Below, one piece after another: positions 5,712 to 10,291 of a stretch of 10,291 nt of DNA. Source of the DNA: an uncultured Eubacteriales bacterium. Lineage in GTDB: Bacteria; Bacillota; Clostridia; Christensenellales; CAG-917. The translations under genes and the position numbers were made by a program. Location: contig URUQ01000041.1 in the NCBI GenBank assembly GCA_900551145.1, forward strand, positions 1 to 10,291. Reading direction: 5' to 3'. Under the pieces are notes generated by a model. It was not told the DNA's origin. It worked only from the letters and a program-made list of their open reading frames with translations, and searched no databases. Every line of letters starts with the position of its first letter. Positions within the stretch are counted from its first letter, which is position 1.

Positions 5712-7355
5712 ATGGCAAAAAATACGAAAACAGTTAAAGTTACCTTCCTCGGCGGTGTCGGTGAAATCGGCAAAAATATGACCGTCTTGGAATACGGCAA
5801 CGACATGATAATCGTGGACTGCGGTGTATCCTTTCCCAAAGAGGACAGCCCCGGTATAGACGCGATTATACCGGACATCACTTATATCAAAGAAAATATA
5901 GCAAGACTTCGCGGTATAGTGCTCACGCACGGACACGAAGACCACATCGGCGCAATCCCTTATTACGCCGACGACCTCAAAAACGTCCCTATCTACGGCA
6001 CTGCGCTCACTATCGGACTTCTTAAACGCAAGCTCGACAAACAAGGCAAAAAGTGCAATCTCGTGACAATTTCGGCGGGGGATACGGTGTCGTTGGGGGA
6101 CTTCCGCGTGGAATTTATCAAAGTGGCGCACTCTATGGCGGGTGCTTGCGCACTCAATATCGCTTGTCCCGTCGGCAACGTGTTCGTAACGGGTGACTTC
6201 AAAATAGACAACACGCCCATCGACGGCAAAAAGACGGATATCGGACGCATCGCGGAAATAGGCGCAAAGGGCGTTTTACTTATGCTGGGAGAGTCCACCA
6301 ACGTCGAAAGAGCGGGCAGTTCCACTTCGGAAAAGGTCGTCGGACAAAATTTGGAACAAATTTTCGTCGCAAACCCCAACAAACGCATTGTTATCGCGTG
6401 CTTTGCTTCGTCCAACTACCGCGTGCAACAAGTGCTTACCCTTGCGCATAAGTATCATAGAAAAGTGGTGCTTGCAGGCAGAAGTATGAAAGGCATAGTG
6501 GACGTTGCGTCCGCTTGCGGAGAATTGCAAGTGCCCAAGGGCGTACTCGTCGACAGCATCGGAAGATTGCTCCCGAGCGAAACCGTCGTGCTTGCAACCG
6601 GCTCGCAAGGCGAACCGCTCAGTGCGCTCAACAAGCTCTCCAAGGGTGAATTTAACAAAATCAACCTCGGCACGGACGACGTCGTGGTGCTCAGTTCTTC
6701 ACCTATCCCCGGCAATGAAAAATCCGTTTACGACGTCATCAACGATTTGTTCAGAAAGGGCGCAAACGTCATTTACGACAGTATGAACGACATTCACGTG
6801 TCCGGACACGCTTACGCCGAGGAATTGAAGCTTATGCTTACCCTCGTACACCCGCAGTTCTTTATGCCCGTGCACGGTGAGTATCGTCATCAATTCAAGC
6901 ACGCCGAAATCGCAAAATCGCTGGGCGTGGCAAGCAAAAATATCGTCATTCCCAACATCGGCGAGTGTTATGGCGTAAATCAAAAGGGTATACGCCAACA
7001 CTCCAACGTCGCGTCGGGCAATACCTACGTGGACGGCGTAGTGCTCGAAGACGGAAAATCCGTCGTCAACGACCGTCGCTCGCTTGCGGAGTACGGTATG
7101 CTTTTGGTGCTTTGCGCGGTGGATATGGACCTTGGCAAAATCTCCGGTGACGTGGACGTGGTGGCAAGAGGATTCAATCTCACCGACGACGTGCGCTCGT
7201 CCATAGAAAACGCAACAAAAGACGCGATAAATTCCGTCGATTTTGACAAGACCGACGTCAACGAAATCGCACGCATAGTCAAAAAGGCTGTGAGAAAACT
7301 CTTTTACAAGGATAGACAATTCCCGATTATCATTCCCGTTATCGTCGAGGACTGA
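5712..7355 (+). CDS. rnj: ribonuclease J
   Basis: RNase J is a metallo-beta-lactamase/beta-CASP nuclease that matures and degrades RNA in Bacillota, with endonuclease and 5'-to-3' exonuclease activity. From the ATG at 5712 the protein has 547 residues, close to the roughly 555 of B. subtilis RNase J1. It shows the metal-binding HGHEDH (73-78), a further histidine in VAHS (H140), TGDFKID (160-166) and GESTNVERAG (193-202; the usual form I recall is SDSTN). It also has the beta-CASP HVSGHA (362-367) and PVHGEYRHQFKHAE (386-399). The C-terminal roughly 100 residues form the extra domain used for dimerisation. The ATG at 5712 is chosen over the in-frame ATG at 5700 because GGAGA (5702-5706) sits at the right distance for it and nothing comparable precedes 5700. 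It heads a rightward run with 20 bases before the next gene. Whether it is the J1 or J2 type cannot be decided. Confidence 0.95.
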   Translation: MAKNTKTVKVTFLGGVGEIGKNMTVLEYGNDMIIVDCGVSFPKEDSPGIDAIIPDITYIKENIARLRGIVLTHGHEDHIGAIPYYADDLKNVPIYGTALTIGLLKRKLDKQGKKCNLVTISAGDTVSLGDFRVEFIKVAHSMAGACALNIACPVGNVFVTGDFKIDNTPIDGKKTDIGRIAEIGAKGVLLMLGESTNVERAGSSTSEKVVGQNLEQIFVANPNKRIVIACFASSNYRVQQVLTLAHKYHRKVVLAGRSMKGIVDVASACGELQVPKGVLVDSIGRLLPSETVVLATGSQGEPLSALNKLSKGEFNKINLGTDDVVVLSSSPIPGNEKSVYDVINDLFRKGANVIYDSMNDIHVSGHAYAEELKLMLTLVHPQFFMPVHGEYRHQFKHAEIAKSLGVASKNIVIPNIGECYGVNQKGIRQHSNVASGNTYVDGVVLEDGKSVVNDRRSLAEYGMLLVLCAVDMDLGKISGDVDVVARGFNLTDDVRSSIENATKDAINSVDFDKTDVNEIARIVKKAVRKLFYKDRQFPIIIPVIVED

Positions 7356-7375
7356 TTGTGGGGAAGGGGTGAAAT

Positions 7376-8464
7376 ATGTATAGAAAACGCATTATTCTCA
7401 TACTTACGTCGCGTGACGAGCCCGACGGAGTTTCCGAGAGGCTTGCCGAAGCAATTCGAAAAATCGGCACGCACAACGTGGTGGTGATGAGCGACGACAA
7501 ATACGGCTCTGCCACCAAACTTTCGGCGTTGGATAAAATTATGGACAGCGGTGGGGAATATCAATATTTGCTCGAACGCAAGGACAAGGGCGTGATTAAG
7601 GATAAGTTTAAGTTCAAGACGCTTTCAAAGAGAGTCAACCGCATAAACAACCTTATCAAGCGTTTTCACCCCGAGTATATTTTGTGTGTTACGCCTTACG
7701 CTCATCACTGCGCGATCGAGGCAAAACGCAGAGCGAGATTTAATACGCAAATTATTTATATGATGCAAACGTTCACTCTCTCAAAAAGAGTGCATGATGA
7801 CGCAACCAACGTTTATATAGTCGAAAACGTAGACATAAAGTCCGATTTGGTGCGAAACGGCATAAAATCCAAGGACATAATGGTGATGGGCTTGCCCTAC
7901 GACATAGAGTGCCTGCACCCCGACCAAATTACGCTCAAAAAGAGAGAACTCGGGCTTCCCAAAGTCAAGACCGTGTACGTAAACGTGCACGATAAAAAAG
8001 AACTTTTGGACGTGTTCTCGCTTCTTCTCGACCAAGGTGAAATTGCCAATCTCGTTGTCAATTGCCACGACGTAAAGACGCTTGAAACGCTATCGTCAAT
8101 GGCGGTGAAAGTGCCGAGCATGAAAGTGGTGTTTATACAAAACGCCGACCAAACGGACGAGTGTATGCAAGTGTGCGACGTGGCTATAACGCAATATGAC
8201 GTCGCTACGCTTTACAAGTGCTTCAAGCTGGGAATGCCCTCGATAGTGCTATCCAAAAACGAGCACGAGCAAGCGGATATATCCTATCTCGTGGGACACG
8301 GACTTTGCCTCAAAGCAAAGGATAATCTCGATATGGTCGCGCTTCTTTACAAACTTCTGCAAACGGATACGGGTATAAAGATATCCGACGAGGGCAAAAA
8401 GTGGGTGGAGTACAGCAGTATAGACAATATAGCCAACTTCCTTTCCGCGTATATAGCGGTGTGA
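7376..8464 (+). CDS. GT-B-fold protein resembling MGDG synthase/MurG, probably degenerate
   Basis: This 362-residue protein has no signal peptide or obvious membrane helix. Its N-terminal half resembles the MGDG-synthase N-domain of processive diacylglycerol glycosyltransferases. Residues 99-110 (PEYILCVTPYAH), 125-135 (QIIYMMQTFTL) and 145-174 (NVYIVENVDIKSDLVRNGI...VMGLP) follow that family's 'PDVII.THPF', 'VTDF' and 'vase..k..L...GI....v.GIP' pattern. The C-terminal half looks like the nucleotide-sugar domain (268-312: DVAITQY...LGMPSIVLSKNEHEQADISYLVGHGLCL). The key signatures are absent. The N-terminal glycine loop (S.G.GH) is replaced by TSRDEPDG (11-18), and the donor-site 'KPGG.T..E' is replaced by ITQYDVATLYK (271-281). 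Catalysis is therefore doubtful. It follows RNase J by 20 bases (purine-rich ribosome site before 7371) and precedes the DUF512 gene by 8 bases, so co-transcription is likely. Fold assignment is moderately sure; function is unknown. Confidence 0.6.
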   Translation: MYRKRIILILTSRDEPDGVSERLAEAIRKIGTHNVVVMSDDKYGSATKLSALDKIMDSGGEYQYLLERKDKGVIKDKFKFKTLSKRVNRINNLIKRFHPEYILCVTPYAHHCAIEAKRRARFNTQIIYMMQTFTLSKRVHDDATNVYIVENVDIKSDLVRNGIKSKDIMVMGLPYDIECLHPDQITLKKRELGLPKVKTVYVNVHDKKELLDVFSLLLDQGEIANLVVNCHDVKTLETLSSMAVKVPSMKVVFIQNADQTDECMQVCDVAITQYDVATLYKCFKLGMPSIVLSKNEHEQADISYLVGHGLCLKAKDNLDMVALLYKLLQTDTGIKISDEGKKWVEYSSIDNIANFLSAYIAV

Positions 8465-8472
8465 GGAGTATT

Positions 8473-9750
8473 ATGCCAAAGATAAAGATAAAAACAGTTT
8501 CGGATTTTGCAAAAAGACAGGGATTTAAGGTCGGCGACGAAGTGTTGCGCATAGGCGGATACGATATGATCGACGAGCTCGATTACCTGTATTACGACAA
8601 CGAGAGAAAATTCTCGGTGGATATTTTGCGTGACGGAAAACCGCATACCATAAAAGTGCACAAAAAAGACGGACAATCGCTCGGGCTGGAATTCGATATC
8701 GAGATGAAGCCCATCGTGTGTAAAAACAAGTGCATTTTCTGTTTTGTAGACCAACTTCCCAAAGGGATGCGTTCCACGCTTTACGTCAAAGACGACGATT
8801 ACAGATATAGTTTTATGTGCGGATCTTACGTCACGATGACCAACGTAAGCGAAGCGGACATAGAGAGGGTTATAAGGCTCAAACTCAGTCCTCTTTATAT
8901 CTCCGTGCATGCGTGGGACGACGATATCCGTACGTACATACTCAAAAATCCCAACACGCGCAAATTGCGTGACCAAATGCGCCGTCTCGGCGAAGCGGGC
9001 ATCAAGATGCACACGCAACTTGTGGTTGTGCCCGACGTCAACGACGGAAAGGTGCTCGAAGACAGTATTAGAGGCTTGCACGAGGTCGAAGGCGTGGAAA
9101 CGGTGGCGGTAGTTCCCGTAGGTATGACGGGACACAGAGACAATTTGCCCAACCTAAAAAGCGTTGACGAGCAAAACGCCAAAGACACGATTGCGCTTGT
9201 TGAGAGATTGCATAGGGAATACGGCGGATTTTGTTGGTGCAGTGACGAGTATTACGTCAAGGCAAAACTTCCCACGCCCTCAAGCACGTACTACGGTGCG
9301 TTTGACCAAATCGAAAACGGCGTAGGCTTGCTTGCGGACTTCGACGACAACTTCGAGTACAATATGAGCGAAACCGAGGATTGCAACCTCGGCAAAAAAG
9401 TGGAATTTATAACGGGAGTATCCTTTGCGCCTTACCTTGAAAAATACGCAAAAAGACTTGAAGAAAAACTTGGTATAGAGTGCAAAGTGCACGCAATCAT
9501 CAACAACTTTTTCGGCACGTCCGTAACGGTTGCGGGACTGGTTACGGCGGGGGATATCACAGCGCAACTCAAAGACAATCCCGTCCCCGACGCATACGTG
9601 ATACCCGACAATATGCTTCGCGAATTTACGGATACCTTCCTCGACAACGTGAGAGTTGAGGAACTTTCCGAAAGGCTCAAAGCACCTATTATCGTCACGG
9701 CGCACAGCGGAAGTGACATCGTGAGCAAGATAAAAGAGTTCTTTGAATGA
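8473..9750 (+). CDS. DUF512-family radical-SAM protein
   Basis: This 425-residue protein belongs to the DUF512 family of Clostridia. It has a PDZ-like N-terminus (about 1-70, with FKVGDEVLRIGGYDMID and VDILRDGKPHTI) and a radical-SAM core. The 4Fe-4S cluster motif is CKNKCIFC (C83, C87, C90), followed by FVDQLPKGMR and the family motif DDDYRYSFMCGSYVTMTN (107-124). The DUF512 region includes DEYYVKAKLPTPSSTYYG (258-275), FDQIENGVG (277-285) and VTVAGLVTAGDI (351-362). The reaction catalysed by this family is not known to me. The ATG at 8473 is chosen because GAGGAG (8463-8468) precedes it; the reading frame is open further upstream but only inside the preceding gene. It lies 8 bases after the GT-B-like gene and 94 bases before der, a neighbourhood common in Clostridia. 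Confidence 0.9.
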   Translation: MPKIKIKTVSDFAKRQGFKVGDEVLRIGGYDMIDELDYLYYDNERKFSVDILRDGKPHTIKVHKKDGQSLGLEFDIEMKPIVCKNKCIFCFVDQLPKGMRSTLYVKDDDYRYSFMCGSYVTMTNVSEADIERVIRLKLSPLYISVHAWDDDIRTYILKNPNTRKLRDQMRRLGEAGIKMHTQLVVVPDVNDGKVLEDSIRGLHEVEGVETVAVVPVGMTGHRDNLPNLKSVDEQNAKDTIALVERLHREYGGFCWCSDEYYVKAKLPTPSSTYYGAFDQIENGVGLLADFDDNFEYNMSETEDCNLGKKVEFITGVSFAPYLEKYAKRLEEKLGIECKVHAIINNFFGTSVTVAGLVTAGDITAQLKDNPVPDAYVIPDNMLREFTDTFLDNVRVEELSERLKAPIIVTAHSGSDIVSKIKEFFE

Positions 9751-9773
9751 ACAAAAAAACAAAAACGAAAACG

Positions 9774-9805
9774 TGCATAAAATGCAACAATCGGCGTTTT
9801 ATGCA
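9774..9805 (+). other. 12-bp hairpin in the der leader
   Basis: TGCATAAAATGC (9774-9785) and GCGTTTTATGCA (9794-9805) pair over 12 positions (one G-T wobble) around the 8-base loop AACAATCG. No T run follows on the plus strand, so it is not a standard terminator for the upstream run. An A-rich stretch (9751-9773) precedes it. Possible roles are an RNA-processing or stability element between the DUF512 gene and der, or part of a separate der promoter region. Confidence 0.5.
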
Positions 9806-9844
9806 ATCGAAAACTACAAATAAACATAAGATTTGGTGAAAATA

Positions 9845-10244
9845 ATGAAACCATTGGTAGCAGTAGTAGGAAGACCCAACGTAGGAAAATCAACGCTTTT
9901 CAACCGCATAGCGGGCAGTAGAATTTCTATTGTCGAGAATACCCCGGGCGTTACGCGTGACAGAGTTTACGCCGATTGCGAGTGGTGCGGAAGAGCGTTT
10001 ACGCTTATCGATACGGGCGGTTTGGAAATGAAGAGCACGGACGAAATGTGGAGTCATATCCGCACGCAAGTGGAGATTGCGGTGGATACGGCGGACGCCA
10101 TTTTATACGTTGTGGACGGCAAGACGGGACTTACGACGGACGATAACCTCGTGTGTTCGTATTTGAGAAAATCAAAACTTCCCGTTATTCTTGCCGTAAA
10201 CAAAATCGACAACAACGATATGGGCAACGTATACGATTTTTATG
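9845..10244 (+). CDS. der: ribosome-assembly GTPase Der, 5' part only
   Basis: Der (EngA) is an essential tandem-domain GTPase needed for assembly of the 50S ribosomal subunit. The first 133 codons are present. They show the first G domain with G1 GRPNVGKST (9-17), the TPGVTRD switch region (33-39), G3 DTGG (56-59), and G4 NKID (near 119-122). The second G domain and the KH-like C-terminus are lost because the contig runs into adapter at 10245. Residues that appear to continue the frame (VSYTHLRAHETDSYL) are encoded by the adapter and index, not by the gene. The ribosome site is weak (GGTGA at 9835-9839). It follows the DUF512 gene after 94 bases, which include a strong hairpin, so it may have its own promoter or be processed separately. 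Confidence 0.95.
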
Positions 10245-10291
10245 CTGTCTCTTATACACATCTCCGAGCCCACGAGACGGACTCCTATCTC
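10245..10291 (-). other. Nextera adapter with i7 index and start of P7
   Basis: Positions 10245-10278 are the exact reverse complement of the adapter at 2-35. The next eight bases, GGACTCCT (10279-10286), equal the Nextera N705 i7 index as I remember it, and ATCTC (10287-10291) begins the P7-side sequence. The contig end is therefore a read-through artefact. Confidence 0.98.

Noticed and set aside
6699..7319. 206-codon minus-strand frame inside the RNase J gene
   Set aside because: The plus strand carries conserved beta-CASP motifs throughout this stretch.
8401..8472. Earlier start for the DUF512 protein inside the preceding gene
   Set aside because: The ATG at 8473 has GAGGAG just upstream and gives the expected N-terminus; an earlier start would overlap 64 bases of the GT-B-like gene.
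8347..9135. 262-codon minus-strand frame opposite the GT-B-like and DUF512 genes
   Set aside because: It is antisense to two genes with recognisable domains, is His/Val-rich in the way of shadow frames, and resembles no known protein.
36..10244. CRISPR array, tRNA, rRNA, prophage or defence genes
   Set aside because: I looked for spaced direct repeats, tRNA cloverleaf signatures, and integrase, nuclease or toxin motifs and saw none.
1..10291. Terminal inverted repeats as ends of a Tn5-like transposon or linear element
   Set aside because: The repeats are exact Nextera adapter with index and P7 bases attached, and no transposase gene is present.

Overview
The window is an assembled bacterial contig of 10,209 bases (36-10244) with Illumina Nextera adapter sequence still attached at both ends. 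Positions 2-35 are the transposase/Read 2 adapter. Positions 10245-10278 are its reverse complement, followed by an i7 index-like octamer and the first bases of the P7 side. The two ends are therefore library artefacts, not biology. The first gene has lost its distal upstream region and the last gene (der) is cut off.

The organism looks like a member of the Clostridia (Bacillota), probably uncultured and from a metagenome. The reasons are a YtxC-like sporulation protein, a short clostridial-type SerA next to SerC, RNase J, and a DUF512 radical-SAM protein directly upstream of der, together with strong GGAGG-type ribosome sites and moderate GC. A more exact placement (for example Christensenellales-like lineages) would be a guess.

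Layout: (1) 101-871 (+) encodes an AraC-family regulator. (2) 1055-2103 (+) is a two-gene unit: an ECF sigma factor overlapping by 4 bases a single-pass membrane protein that is probably its anti-sigma factor; a strong terminator follows. (3) 2368-3081 (+) encodes a divergent YtxC-like protein. (4) 3082-3320 lies between convergent genes and is rich in dyads, with a 12-bp perfect hairpin, two short palindromes, a promoter-like stretch and a bidirectional terminator. (5) 5512-3321 (-) is a serC-serA operon for the first two steps of serine synthesis from 3-phosphoglycerate. SerA has a shortened, ACT-like tail. (6) 5513-5711 is a divergent promoter region. (7) 5712-10244 (+) is a co-directional run: RNase J, a GT-B-fold protein resembling MGDG synthase/MurG but lacking the usual catalytic signatures, the DUF512 radical-SAM protein, a 12-bp hairpin, and the start of the ribosome-assembly GTPase der.

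Most of the window is ordinary housekeeping sequence. The points most worth a second look are the degenerate glycosyltransferase-like protein inside the RNase J-der run, the abbreviated SerA regulatory domain, the zinc-less putative anti-sigma factor, and the structured intergenic region at 3133-3287. I found no CRISPR array, tRNA, rRNA, insertion sequence or defence system.
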